From the NCBI GenBank assembly GCA_937899715.1, contig CALCNX010000032.1, forward strand, positions 1 through 64,000: DNA of 64,000 nucleotides. The letters are read 5' to 3'. The notes under the pieces were generated by a model. That model was given only the letters and a program-made list of their open reading frames with translations. It ran no database searches and had not been told where the DNA came from. The stretch is from an uncultured bacterium (GTDB lineage Bacteria; Bacteroidota; Ignavibacteria; Kapaibacteriales; UBA4661). The position numbers and the translations under genes were made by a program. This document shows positions 54,368-62,735 of this stretch, one piece after another (position 1 is the first letter of the stretch; every line of letters begins with the position of its first letter).

Positions 54368-54793
54368 ATGTTTTATATTTCTATCGGGATTGTCATACTG
54401 GCAAATGTGCTCTATCACACAGCACAGAAGTCGGTTGCGCCCGATGCCCATCCGCTTGTGGCGACGATAGTGGCATATTTTGTGGCGATAATGATTTGTC
54501 TTTTGGCATTTCCGTTTTTCCCCATGCAAAACACACTTCAGGAAGAACTTCGTCGCATCAATTGGTCAAGCTATGCGCTTGCACTCTCCATTGTTGGCGT
54601 AGAAGTCGGATATTTGCTGGTATATAGGTCTGGATGGAACGTGAGCATCGGTTCGGTGGTGGCAAATGTAGTAATTGCGATTGTGCTTATTCCCATCGGG
54701 ATTTGGATTTTCAAAGAATCCGTTTCGTGGACGACGATTGCTGGTGTGGCATTGTGTCTGGCAGGTGTGGCACTGATAGCGGCGAAAAAATGA
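54368..54793 (+). CDS. Half-size EamA/DMT-type membrane protein
   Basis: This 141-residue protein has four to five hydrophobic helices and one EamA-like half, ending in VVANVVIAIVLIPIGIWIF and a last helix IAGVALCLAGVALIAAKK with the lysine end typical of EamA units. Full DMT transporters have two such halves; single-half forms act as dimers in some families. No substrate can be inferred. Only 15 bases separate it from the M61 gene, so co-expression is likely. Confidence 0.75.
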   Translation: MFYISIGIVILANVLYHTAQKSVAPDAHPLVATIVAYFVAIMICLLAFPFFPMQNTLQEELRRINWSSYALALSIVGVEVGYLLVYRSGWNVSIGSVVANVVIAIVLIPIGIWIFKESVSWTTIAGVALCLAGVALIAAKK

Positions 54794-54844
54794 GTCATGG
54801 AACAAAATCGCAAGTCGGTATTGTAGCAAAAAAATAACAAAAAG

Positions 54845-54877
54845 AAAAGCGTGGAGTTAATAAACTGCCACGCTTTT
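54845..54877. terminator. Bidirectional terminator at 54.86 kb
   Basis: AAAAGCGTGG-GTT / AAC-CCACGCTTTT has an A-tract on the left and TTCCTTTT on the right. It sits between the EamA gene and the convergent Rieske gene. Confidence 0.8.
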
Positions 54878-54914
54878 TCCTTTTGAAAACGGCATAAAAT
54901 CAATGGATATTGGC

Positions 54915-55475
54915 TCACACTGATATTGTAAGGGTGTTTGCGGCTTTATCAAATGTAGCCGTGTAGCTGCGCAGCTTTGCGCCTGCCGGACCTGCAAGGA
55001 CGCTTCCGTCGGAGGCAGAAAAACGAGAGCCGTGACAGGGACATTCTATCACACCACGCGAAGGCAGCCCTACCTGACATCCTTCATGCGTACAGACAGC
55101 CGTAAGAACGAGAAATTCTGTATCGCTTGTCCGCATGATAACAAGTGGATTATCACTGACTGTTTTGATAACCGCTCCGCCAACGCTTTGCAATGCAGTT
55201 TCTTGGGCAATGTTGACGACATTGCCGGATGTTGTTCCGGTGCCACCAGTATTTGTGCCGCCCATTGTCGTGCCACCCGTAGTGGTTCCGCCTGTTGTCG
55301 TTGTGTTAGGTTTAATCACCGTTATTTCGCAGGCATTCACAAGCGATATTGCTGCTCCTGCCGATATAGTCAAGCCCAGCATAGAAGCCGCCTGCACAAG
55401 AAATTCGCGGCGCGGACTGCTGTGCTCGTTGGAAGGGACGCTTGCAAGCGGTATAGTTTCTGGGGTATTTGTCAT
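54915..55475 (-). CDS. Tat-exported Rieske [2Fe-2S] lipoprotein
   Basis: This 186-residue protein has a twin-arginine start R22-R23 in SPRREFLVQ, a hydrophobic segment and a lipobox-like NAC with C49. A Gly/Thr-rich linker (about 58-84) leads to a Rieske domain. The cluster ligands are C128/H130 in CTHEGC and C145/H148 in CPCHG, with C133 and C147 available for the structural disulfide. Folded, cofactor-loaded export via Tat followed by lipidation would place it on the outer face of the inner membrane or on the outer membrane. Cytochrome b is not encoded nearby, so it is not evidently part of a bc1 complex. It is the last gene of a minus-strand run with YceI and a small membrane protein. Confidence 0.88.
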   Translation of the reverse strand: MTNTPETIPLASVPSNEHSSPRREFLVQAASMLGLTISAGAAISLVNACEITVIKPNTTTTGGTTTGGTTMGGTNTGGTGTTSGNVVNIAQETALQSVGGAVIKTVSDNPLVIMRTSDTEFLVLTAVCTHEGCQVGLPSRGVIECPCHGSRFSASDGSVLAGPAGAKLRSYTATFDKAANTLTISV

Positions 55476-55506
55476 AATGCCCTTGAGAATGAGGTACTCA
55501 AATGAT

Positions 55507-56148
55507 TTAATTTGCCGAGCCGTAAAGCATTGCTTTGATCGTAATTGTTTCGCTTACTTTGCTGCCGATAATGCCCTTGCGACCCGCAACGCCATGCTCC
55601 TTCAGGGAAACAGGAAAATCGTTTACTTTTATCATCACAAGGTCATTGGGAGCTTTTTCAACGTAGGTAATCTCAATAGAGATAGTCATCGGCTTGCCTA
55701 CGCCATGCAATGTGAAAACACCTTCGGCATTTGCCTTGGCAACGCCTTTGCCGCCGCCGCTTGAGACAATTTGCACGCCAGAGAGTTTTTTGATGTCGAA
55801 GGTGATATTGGGATTACTCTCGGCATCAAGCCAATCTTTTTCCTGCAAATGGCGGTCGCGCAAGGCAATACCTGTTTGCATGGTGTTCACTGCCACAAGC
55901 ACTTTGCCTGATGTGGCTTCAAGATTGCCGAGGTCGAGTGCAAAACTTCCTGTCACCGTAGCCGTGCCGCCGTCAATATTTTCGAGCGGTGCTTTGCTGC
56001 TGAATTGTGCTTGATTAGCGCCGACTTTGTTATTGAGCGTAATTGTTTTCGTGCCTTTGGTACTCAGGTTGAACCCTGTTCCGGCGCTGCTTGTGCCGGC
56101 AGTGAAGACCATAAGGACAAATGCAGTGAGGATAATACAAAGTTTCAT
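55507..56148 (-). CDS. YceI family periplasmic lipocalin-like protein
   Basis: This 213-residue protein has a signal peptide (LCIILTAFVLMVFTAGTSSA). The YceI beta-barrel signature appears as RDRHLQEKDWLDAESNPNITFD read with VTGSFALDLGNLEATSG before it and FTLHGVGKPMTI after it. YceI proteins bind isoprenoid lipids such as quinone-like or polyprenyl molecules in the periplasm. Together with the Rieske gene 31 bases downstream, a role in envelope electron carriers is attractive but inferred. The preceding small membrane protein gene ends 26 bases upstream. Confidence 0.88.
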   Translation of the reverse strand: MKLCIILTAFVLMVFTAGTSSAGTGFNLSTKGTKTITLNNKVGANQAQFSSKAPLENIDGGTATVTGSFALDLGNLEATSGKVLVAVNTMQTGIALRDRHLQEKDWLDAESNPNITFDIKKLSGVQIVSSGGGKGVAKANAEGVFTLHGVGKPMTISIEITYVEKAPNDLVMIKVNDFPVSLKEHGVAGRKGIIGSKVSETITIKAMLYGSAN

Positions 56149-56174
56149 GGAGATATATACGATTAGTGAGAAAA

Positions 56175-56468
56175 TTATGCTAACGTTGATTCTACTTTGA
56201 GTGTGCGGAGTGCTTGGCGGCGCATCATAATAAAACTGCCAAGTCCGCCCAGAAGGGCTACGCCGGCTATCGGTCCGGCAATATCCAATCCTAAACGAAA
56301 TTCATCCTTCCATTCTATATGCTCTTCTTCAGTGCCAAAGTTCGGATTGACGGTCTTGACAACAACTTGTGTTTTGTCTTTGGTGTAAATATTACTGCCG
56401 TGAGCTGCCCACGTTCCCAAAGCTGATACAGCAATGACGGCAAAAAGGGCAATACAAATTTTCCACAT
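56175..56468 (-). CDS. Small membrane protein in the YceI-Rieske operon
   Basis: I do not recognise this 97-residue protein. It has an N-terminal hydrophobic segment (WKICIALFAVIAVSALG), a ~45-residue charged periplasmic loop with acidic GTEEEHIEW, and a second span (IAGPIAGVALLGGLGSFIMM) followed by a basic tail. A hairpin topology with both ends in the cytoplasm, or a cleaved signal and one span, are both possible. The start at 56468 has AGGGAAG upstream; the longer frame would run into the inverted-repeat element at 56513-56632. The tight spacing with yceI indicates one transcript. Confidence 0.65.
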   Translation of the reverse strand: MWKICIALFAVIAVSALGTWAAHGSNIYTKDKTQVVVKTVNPNFGTEEEHIEWKDEFRLGLDIAGPIAGVALLGGLGSFIMMRRQALRTLKVESTLA

Positions 56469-56512
56469 AATACTTCCCTTGTAATTCGGTAAAAGATTAA
56501 GTTCTTGGTTGT

Positions 56513-56632
56513 AGGACTTTCGTAAAAAACAGGGAGTGCGGAATTTTAATTCCGCCGTTTCGTGAGAAATACATTGCGGAATTAAAATTCCGCACTCCAA
56601 TTATGTTTGTTTTTGCTATTTGCGAAAGTCCT
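56513..56632. mobile_element. MITE-like nested inverted-repeat element
   Basis: The 120-base element has perfect 10-base terminal inverted repeats, AGGACTTTCG (56513-56522) and CGAAAGTCCT (56623-56632). Inside are perfect 23-base inverted repeats (56533-56555 and 56576-56598, containing GGAGTGCGGAATT). Each inner arm can itself fold (GCGGAATT / AATTCCGC). It encodes no protein. No clear target-site duplication is visible. It lies between the cytochrome-barrel gene and the small membrane protein gene and could alter read-through between them. Confidence 0.6.
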
Positions 56633-56643
56633 CAGTTGGACAA

Positions 56644-57924
56644 TCAATAGTACAAATGCAATTGCAAGTTCCACCGTGTTGAACGGAAGGATTCCGTATC
56701 ATAGTAACGAAACTCGGGGCGAAGCTCAATAAACGGCAGTGGGAAAATCTGCGCACCAATAGTTGCTTGGACGCTGTACAATTCCGCAACCCCGTCAGTG
56801 GCGTTCGGAGCCGAAACTTGCGTGATACCGCGCTCGAAGCGCACAAACGGCAGCAAGCCCGAAAGCGCTTGATAGGTAAGCATCACGGAATAATTGCGGG
56901 TTTGCCGACCTTCGCTTATGCCTGACAGAACATACTCGCCCTGCAATGCTACACGGTCGCTCAAGCCTGCTCCCGCGAAAATGTTAATCATCGAAAAGGA
57001 GCGATTGGTAAAATAAGACGCACCGAAGTAGGAGTTAAAAATGTGGTCTTCCGTTCGCGGGGTAATGGCAAAGCGAGCAAGATACGACGGCGATGCCGCC
57101 AGCGCCCCAAGATTCGATGCTGTCGCCGCAGCCGCGAGCGAATCGCCTAAAAGAGGCACGGACTCGCCGTATTTGTTTATTGTTCGAGTTTGCGCCAGTG
57201 AGCGCGGCAGATACGCTCCTGCTGTGAGAGAGAGCCATTGCAAGCCGTCATAGTTTAATTCCGCACCATATTCGGCAAAGTTTGGTGCAATAATCGGGAT
57301 GGTATTTGCTCCGGCTACTTGCCGGACAAGCATTGTGTGGTCATCGTAGCGAATTCCGATAGATGGCTGAAAATGCCCAATCCGTAATTGTGGCAATGCA
57401 AGCGAAGGTTGTATCATAGCCGAAGCCGACCATCCTTGCATCCCGGCAAATGGAAGCGGTGTACCCATAGCCTGTTCTGCCAATGCGCCCAACTCCGCCA
57501 TGCCTTCCAGTGTCAACCACGGAGCCGCTACCCATGCTGCATACACGGCAGTTTGCATCGGGATAAACCGCGTAGGAGAAGTGGCTGTACGCGGCGAGCG
57601 GGTCATCTGTACACGTGCGTCGAAGCCAAGTATAAGAGCGCCGTCGGCGAGGCTGTTCGATTCCGCTTTTTCAATAAACTCCAACCCGACCGAGTGCGCT
57701 GAAAACAGCTTCATGTCTTTTTCCATGTACCAGCCGAGTTCATTTCTCAAGCCGCCGCCTTGCGTTGAGATGTGGCAGTTCAGGCATTTATTACCCGTAA
57801 GCAATGTGAATTGCGGCAAAGCATCGGCTTCGGGTGAGAGTGCACAAAGCAGACTCAGACTAAGGAGTACGAACGCGCACAAACGCTTGGTTGTCGTGTA
57901 GTTCAATAGCGTAGTAAGTGTCAT
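56644..57924 (-). CDS. Monohaem cytochrome c fused to an outer-membrane beta-barrel
   Basis: This 426-residue exported protein has a signal peptide (about residues 13-36). A short N-terminal domain carries one haem-binding motif C47-L-N-C50-H51 followed by GGGLRNELGWY. About 340 residues then show the alternating pattern of transmembrane beta strands (AVYAAWVAAPWLTLEGMAEL, YSVMLTYQALSG, AELYSVQATIGAQI). The final strand ends in the aromatic tail LQLHLYY, as outer-membrane proteins do. Haem c in the barrel mouth or periplasmic plug would allow electron passage or redox-controlled transport. I know of porin-cytochrome complexes made from separate proteins, but not a named family with this fusion. 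Neighbours include other redox proteins. Confidence 0.75.
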   Translation of the reverse strand: MTLTTLLNYTTTKRLCAFVLLSLSLLCALSPEADALPQFTLLTGNKCLNCHISTQGGGLRNELGWYMEKDMKLFSAHSVGLEFIEKAESNSLADGALILGFDARVQMTRSPRTATSPTRFIPMQTAVYAAWVAAPWLTLEGMAELGALAEQAMGTPLPFAGMQGWSASAMIQPSLALPQLRIGHFQPSIGIRYDDHTMLVRQVAGANTIPIIAPNFAEYGAELNYDGLQWLSLTAGAYLPRSLAQTRTINKYGESVPLLGDSLAAAATASNLGALAASPSYLARFAITPRTEDHIFNSYFGASYFTNRSFSMINIFAGAGLSDRVALQGEYVLSGISEGRQTRNYSVMLTYQALSGLLPFVRFERGITQVSAPNATDGVAELYSVQATIGAQIFPLPFIELRPEFRYYDTESFRSTRWNLQLHLYY

Positions 57925-57948
57925 AAAAAGTATTCCGACAATCTTCTC

Positions 57949-58011
57949 CGTGGCGTAAGCAGTACCTTCTTACAAAAGTACCTTCTTACGAAAGTATGTT
58001 CTTACGCCACG
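57949..58011. repeat. Three 16-bp tandem repeats enclosed by an 11-bp inverted repeat
   Basis: Repeat units AGTACCTTCTTACAAA (57961-57976), AGTACCTTCTTACGAA (57977-57992) and AGTATGTTCTTACGCC (57993-58008) lie between CGTGGCGTAAG (57949-57959) and CTTACGCCACG (58001-58011). The segment could be a terminator-like hairpin after the CHRD gene, a protein-binding array or a small insertion. Confidence 0.6.
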
Positions 58012-58061
58012 ATGAAGGGTTGTTTGAGAAAATGAAAGTGCTTAATTGTAAGTGTGCTTAT

Positions 58062-59159
58062 CTACCGCGCAACGACAAACCCTTGTACTGCGGTCTCTCC
58101 CGTGCCAAGCGTGATGCGGCAGTAATAGACACCGTTAGTGTAGCTGCTCACGTTGAATTGCGCAGTGGCAGCACCGCTCGACCACGTACCCTCAATTGCT
58201 TCCGATACGGCTCTGCCTAGTGCGTCGTAAACGCGCACGCTTACTCTGCCGGCTTGTGGCATAGCAAAACTCATTGTCACAAGTTCGGCAGAAGGGTTCG
58301 GTGTAACGCGCACATTCAGGCGGGCTGCATCGAGAGTAGCAAGTTGGCGGACGCTAACCGCCGTAATGTTGGGTAAAATAACCTGCGCACGAATTTCTCC
58401 ACCGGGATTAGCCGCAGTGTGAACATTGACATAATAGCGCTCACCGCGCAAGTTGTCAATAGCAGCCGCACTCATTTTCCACGAGCCGCTGAGTGTGTTA
58501 TCGGTAGGTGTAAATGTAATATTTTGAACAACAGCCCCTGCGGTACCTGCCGCGCCGAGGTGAAAATGTGAATTAGTAAGCGGTCCGGTCAAACCTGAGA
58601 ATGTCATTCGGTAGCGTAGCGTTGAATCTGCCCACAAAACAGCATATCCTGCGCCACGACCTGCGGTAGTAACCGGAGGAACAGAATTTGCGCCATTGAG
58701 TCCCAATACATAACCTGTTCCAGCAATGGGGTTGACCTGAGCGCGAATTTCACCGTTTGGATTAGCGGCGGTGTGAAGATTGATATACACGCTACTTGTG
58801 AGGAGAGAATCTGCCTGTGCGGGAGTTAATGCAGTCCATGAGCCTGTGACATAGCCGTTACCGGATGTGTCGGTAACGGTAATGCTTTGCGTTGGTGTAG
58901 GGTTTCGCAAGCCTGCTTTGCTATAATGGAAATGTGCTGCCGTCACGCGTCCGCTTAATTGTGCGAATGCAAAGGTGTAGGTGAGTTGGGTTTTATCAGC
59001 GCTGAGAATCGCCCAGCCGCTTCCTGTACCGGGTGTGGTAACGGGTTGCGATGGGTCATTGCCATCAAATGACAAAGCGAAAAACTGCTGGCTGCGTGCC
59101 GTACCAAAGCCGACGACGAGCATTGCAAATAGCAACAATAGGGAACGAAAAGACTTCAT
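58062..59159 (-). CDS. Double CHRD-domain protein with T9SS sorting domain
   Basis: This 365-residue secreted protein has a signal peptide (ending ARSQ). Two CHRD domains follow (about 24-145 and 150-265), each with the pattern T(Y/M)TFxxLxGxxTxAHFHxxxxG and ending VNLHTAANPxGEIRAQV-like sequence. CHRD domains were defined in chordin, and their bacterial function is unknown. The last ~85 residues (VRVTPNPSAELVTMSF ... YTNGVYYCRI ... VQGFVVAR) are a T9SS type-A tail, so surface display is likely. Start at 59159 with GGAGA upstream. It lies between two cytochrome genes on the same strand. Confidence 0.85.
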   Translation of the reverse strand: MKSFRSLLLLFAMLVVGFGTARSQQFFALSFDGNDPSQPVTTPGTGSGWAILSADKTQLTYTFAFAQLSGRVTAAHFHYSKAGLRNPTPTQSITVTDTSGNGYVTGSWTALTPAQADSLLTSSVYINLHTAANPNGEIRAQVNPIAGTGYVLGLNGANSVPPVTTAGRGAGYAVLWADSTLRYRMTFSGLTGPLTNSHFHLGAAGTAGAVVQNITFTPTDNTLSGSWKMSAAAIDNLRGERYYVNVHTAANPGGEIRAQVILPNITAVSVRQLATLDAARLNVRVTPNPSAELVTMSFAMPQAGRVSVRVYDALGRAVSEAIEGTWSSGAATAQFNVSSYTNGVYYCRITLGTGETAVQGFVVAR

Positions 59160-59251
59160 AACGGGGTCTCCAAAAAGGATAAACATGAGTGGAAATATTG
59201 AATCAGTGTGCGTGATGCGGATTGTTGACACCGAAGCAGGTTGAAAGCAGA

Positions 59252-59659
59252 TTAGTTATTTTTTGCACCTTGATTAACCCAAGCACGGATGAGGCTTTTA
59301 TTGCAGTCGGAAAGCACTCCTCCTTGCGGCATTTGTGCGTATCCAGGCAGTTGGGATGTTACGCCCACAAGCAGCGTCGCAGCAGCGTATTGCTTAACGT
59401 TAGCATAGCCTTCCATGTTGACACCGACCGTCTGGAGGGCGTTGGAATGGCACGAATAGCAATTTGATTTTAATATCGGCTGGATTGTCTGCGCGTAGGA
59501 TACGTTCAACGTGTCGCAGGGATCGACGGTCACTCTCTTTTCGCCTTTTGCCGGACCGGAAAAATTCTGGCATCCCGTCACAATCGCAATGCTTCCCACA
59601 AGTACGGCTGAGACAAGCATTATTTGTCTGAAAGTATAGTGAGAGAAACGAACGTGCAT
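59252..59659 (-). CDS. Monohaem cytochrome c lipoprotein
   Basis: This 135-residue lipoprotein has an N-terminal hydrophobic segment with a lipobox TGC (C30). It has one haem motif C67-Y-S-C70-H71 in ILKSNCYSCHSN, and M110 in AQMPQGG as a likely axial ligand. The C-terminal helix is SLIRAWVNQGAKN. The layout (YAQTIQPILKSNCYSCH) is the common 'cytochrome c domain' of envelope-anchored small electron carriers. It would shuttle electrons at the periplasmic side of a membrane. It probably heads the run of minus-strand envelope redox genes that follows. Confidence 0.85.
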   Translation of the reverse strand: MHVRFSHYTFRQIMLVSAVLVGSIAIVTGCQNFSGPAKGEKRVTVDPCDTLNVSYAQTIQPILKSNCYSCHSNALQTVGVNMEGYANVKQYAAATLLVGVTSQLPGYAQMPQGGVLSDCNKSLIRAWVNQGAKNN

Positions 59660-59784
59660 AACATTATCTCCGAAGAAAAATTTTTGTAAATGATAAAGGA
59701 AGAGGATACGCTTCGTGCCTCAAATTAGCATAAATCACGAGATTCTGTGTAAGAAGAAATACTGTTTATACGAAATCCGTAGTT

Positions 59785-61944
59785 CTACGGATTGGTACAT
59801 TCGGAAGCCAAGGTAGAAATTCGCGGAAACTCCACGATAAATGTAGCTCCATTGCCCATGCCGCTTTCGCACCAAACTTTTCCCTGCATCATTTCCACCA
59901 GCTTTTTTACGATGGACAATCCCAGTCCTGTAGAGTGTTCGCCCGCTGTCGGCTTGGCGGAGAGGCGGGCGAATTTGCCAAAGAGTTTCTTTTTATCGCT
60001 ATCGCTCAGTCCGGGTCCCATGTCGGCGACGCTTACGCGAGCCGCTTCATTGCTTGCTTCTACGGAAATATGCACATTGGCATCGAAGGGCGAATACTTA
60101 ACAGCATTAGAAAGGAGGTTCTCTAAGACCTCGCGTAAACGCCCGCTATCGGCGAGAATATTCGTTTCTTGAGTGCTTTTGCTTGTGAAGTGGAGTGCGA
60201 TGCGTTTTCTTTTCGCTATCTCCCTGTATTCCTTCACAACGCTCTCGGTCACATTTGCAAGCACGACCTCCTGCATTTGCAAATTTACGCCACCGGACTC
60301 AATCGCGTTCACATCAAGCAGATTCGTGATAATTTCTTGCATCCGCGCCGCTACAATCTCGACGGTCTCAAGGCGCTCCAATCGCTTTTCGGGTGTCAGT
60401 TGGTCTTCTTTCATGCGGAGCAACTGCGTGCCAAGAATAATGCTGGCAAGCGGGTTCTTGAGGTCGTGTGCGGCTATACCCAAAAATTCGTTTTTTTCGT
60501 GATTCAGTGCGTGCAGCGCCAGATTTTGTTCTTGAAGCTGAGAATTGACAATTTCAATTTCTTGTGATTGCTCCTCCAGCAGCGCTTGTTGGTGGTGGAG
60601 TTCGGCATTATCGCGTTTTTTATTGCTATAAGCACGGGCAAGTACAATTGCCAAAATGATGACAAGCATCAAACCAATCAAAGCGGCGAAAATCAAAAGA
60701 CGCTGCTGCTGCGCTTCGGCGTGTTGGGCGTGGTTGAGCGCTTGAAGGCGGTCGTTTTCTATTTCTTGTTGGCGGAGTTTGTAGTTCGCTTCCAAGACAG
60801 CAATATGTTTGCGAGACTCAAGATTTTGCGCCGAATCGCTCATTTGCTTAAAAAGCTGGTGTGCTTGGTAAGCGTCTTTGTATCGTCCTTGTGCCGCATT
60901 TGCTGTTGCCAAAAGTTCAGCCGCATCTTTGATAATTGCCGCCATACCGATGGAGCGTGCGGTGTCCAGCGCCCGCTCGGCATAATGCCGCGCTTCATCG
61001 CTGCGCCCTAGTGATTGATACGCTGCGGCAATGCCGTGCAGCGAGTACGCAATCACTCTGGGGTTACTTGCTTTGGTGGCAGTTTGGAAGGCACGTTCTT
61101 GGTATTCCAATGCTTCGCGCACCTTACCTTGTTTTATCAGGATTAGCCCGATTTTGTGTAGCACGAAGGCAGTGTTACTGTTGTAGCCGATAGATTCGGC
61201 AATGCGAAGCGCTCGTACGTTGTAGTCGAGTGCAAGGTCATATTGTCCCTGCTGAAAATAGATTCCGCCGATATTTACCAACACAATGCTCATGCCTCGT
61301 TTATCATTAATTTCCTCAGCAAGACCGAGCGACTTGAAAAAATATTGTTGTGCCGCCGCAAGGTCGCCCTGTTGCTGATAGACCATGCCGATATTGACGA
61401 TGGTAATTTGACGCCCGCGCTTGTCACCGATTGCTTCGCGGATTTTCAGCGCTTTCAAGAAATTTTCCAATGCAAGGCGGTGATTACCCTGGTCGCTGTA
61501 AATCAAACCCAAACTATTGAGGGCAAATACCATGTTGCTTTGGTCGTGGAGAGAATCATTGAGGCGTACCGCTTGCTCTTGATAGGCGAGGGCTGCGGTG
61601 TAGTGTCCTTGCTCCCATGAAGCACCACCCAGATTGGTCAATGCTTGTGCCAAGCCCTGCTTGAAGTTCAGTGTGCCCGAGAGCGTCATTGCCTCGTTTG
61701 CAAAGCGCTCGCGTTCAATCGGGTTAATACCACGCAGCTCAAAAGCGAGTTGGTTCAGCACGTTCACACGAGAGGTATCGGCTGGCAGGTGCGGAAGCAG
61801 TTTCTTGAGAGAATCTGCCGCACGTGGCTGTGCAAGTACTACGCCAGAGAAAAAGTAGAGCATCGTGGCACAGAAAACACAGCCATATCCCAAAAAATTG
61901 CGGATGCGGTAATGGTGAACAACTATCGTGACTCCATGTTTCAT
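59785..61944 (-). CDS. TPR-containing membrane sensor histidine kinase
   Basis: This 719-residue kinase has an export signal (about residues 15-40), then six to seven tetratricopeptide repeats (for example ALNSLGLIYSDQGNHRLALENFLKALKI). A single membrane span (LIFAALIGLMLVIILAIVLA) and a coiled coil follow. HisKA has H493 in AAHDLKNPLAS, and the HATPase has LSNAVKYSPFD, DMGPGL and STGLGLSIVKKLVEM. The periplasmic TPR domain is the sensor. The ATG at 61944 is preferred to a TTG at 62001. A small palindrome (AATCCGTAG / CTACGGATT, 59774-59793) overlaps the stop codon. It shares strand and domain design with the kinase encoded upstream of the NarL regulator. Confidence 0.88.
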   Translation of the reverse strand: MKHGVTIVVHHYRIRNFLGYGCVFCATMLYFFSGVVLAQPRAADSLKKLLPHLPADTSRVNVLNQLAFELRGINPIERERFANEAMTLSGTLNFKQGLAQALTNLGGASWEQGHYTAALAYQEQAVRLNDSLHDQSNMVFALNSLGLIYSDQGNHRLALENFLKALKIREAIGDKRGRQITIVNIGMVYQQQGDLAAAQQYFFKSLGLAEEINDKRGMSIVLVNIGGIYFQQGQYDLALDYNVRALRIAESIGYNSNTAFVLHKIGLILIKQGKVREALEYQERAFQTATKASNPRVIAYSLHGIAAAYQSLGRSDEARHYAERALDTARSIGMAAIIKDAAELLATANAAQGRYKDAYQAHQLFKQMSDSAQNLESRKHIAVLEANYKLRQQEIENDRLQALNHAQHAEAQQQRLLIFAALIGLMLVIILAIVLARAYSNKKRDNAELHHQQALLEEQSQEIEIVNSQLQEQNLALHALNHEKNEFLGIAAHDLKNPLASIILGTQLLRMKEDQLTPEKRLERLETVEIVAARMQEIITNLLDVNAIESGGVNLQMQEVVLANVTESVVKEYREIAKRKRIALHFTSKSTQETNILADSGRLREVLENLLSNAVKYSPFDANVHISVEASNEAARVSVADMGPGLSDSDKKKLFGKFARLSAKPTAGEHSTGLGLSIVKKLVEMMQGKVWCESGMGNGATFIVEFPRISTLASECTNP

Positions 61945-62071
61945 GTGTCTGGCAGCCTTATCATTTTCTAGAATTATCTTAACGTACGCTTGGAGGAACA
62001 ATGCAGAAGCGGAATATACGAACTTCGGAGCAGAAAAAATGGAACGAGGAATAGTAAAAGGAACATTTAGC

Positions 62072-62728
62072 TCAGACTAGACCATATTCAAGGGCAAAGC
62101 GCGTAATGCCGGCGGCGTTGCGAACACCCGTTTTCTCAAGAATATGCTGGCGGTGCGAATCCACCGTGCGGATGCTGATGAAGAGTTTGTCGGCAATCTC
62201 TTGGGTCGTCATTTCGAGCGCAATGAGGCGGATGATTTCGATCTCTCGTTTAGAAAGAGACTCCAGAACGAGAAGTGCATCGGGCGAGGTCGGTGTGTTC
62301 TTTGTGTCGATAAGCGCGGTTGTTACTTCAGGACTGAAATACTTCCCGCCGCTTGCGAGCGTTCGCAGTGCCAAGAGCATCTCTTCTTTGCTTGCCGTTT
62401 TGAGGATATAACCGCTTGCTCCGGCTTCCAGCACCTTGCGGATAATATGCGTTTCGCGGTGCATTGTCAGGCATAGAATTCTAAGCGCGGGAAAGCGTTT
62501 TATGAGGCGTGTGCAAAGTTCGGCACCCGTTGCGTCCGGCATACTGAAATCCGTGAGGACTACGTCAGGTTCGTGCGCTTCGATAAGTGCCTCGACTTCG
62601 CTTGGGCGCGAGGTAATAGCCGCAATGACAACACCATCAGCCTCAGAGAAAAGACTTTGAATTGCCAGCGAAAATAAGCGGTGGTCGTCCACCATCACGA
62701 CACGAATCGGTTGTGTGTTCATGGGCAT
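62072..62728 (-). CDS. NarL/FixJ-type response regulator
   Basis: This 218-residue DNA-binding regulator has a receiver (VVMVDDHRLF, phospho-acceptor D60 in VVLTDFSMPDATG, Lys in ILKTASKEE). The C-terminal LuxR/NarL helix-turn-helix is LSKREIEIIRLIALEMTTQEIADKLFISIRTVDSHR in pieces. Start at 62728; an ATG six bases further in is equally good. The stop of the upstream TPR kinase is only seven bases away, so kinase and regulator are one operon. A second TPR kinase follows downstream. Confidence 0.92.
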   Translation of the reverse strand: MPMNTQPIRVVMVDDHRLFSLAIQSLFSEADGVVIAAITSRPSEVEALIEAHEPDVVLTDFSMPDATGAELCTRLIKRFPALRILCLTMHRETHIIRKVLEAGASGYILKTASKEEMLLALRTLASGGKYFSPEVTTALIDTKNTPTSPDALLVLESLSKREIEIIRLIALEMTTQEIADKLFISIRTVDSHRQHILEKTGVRNAAGITRFALEYGLV

Positions 62729-62735
62729 CAGAAAA

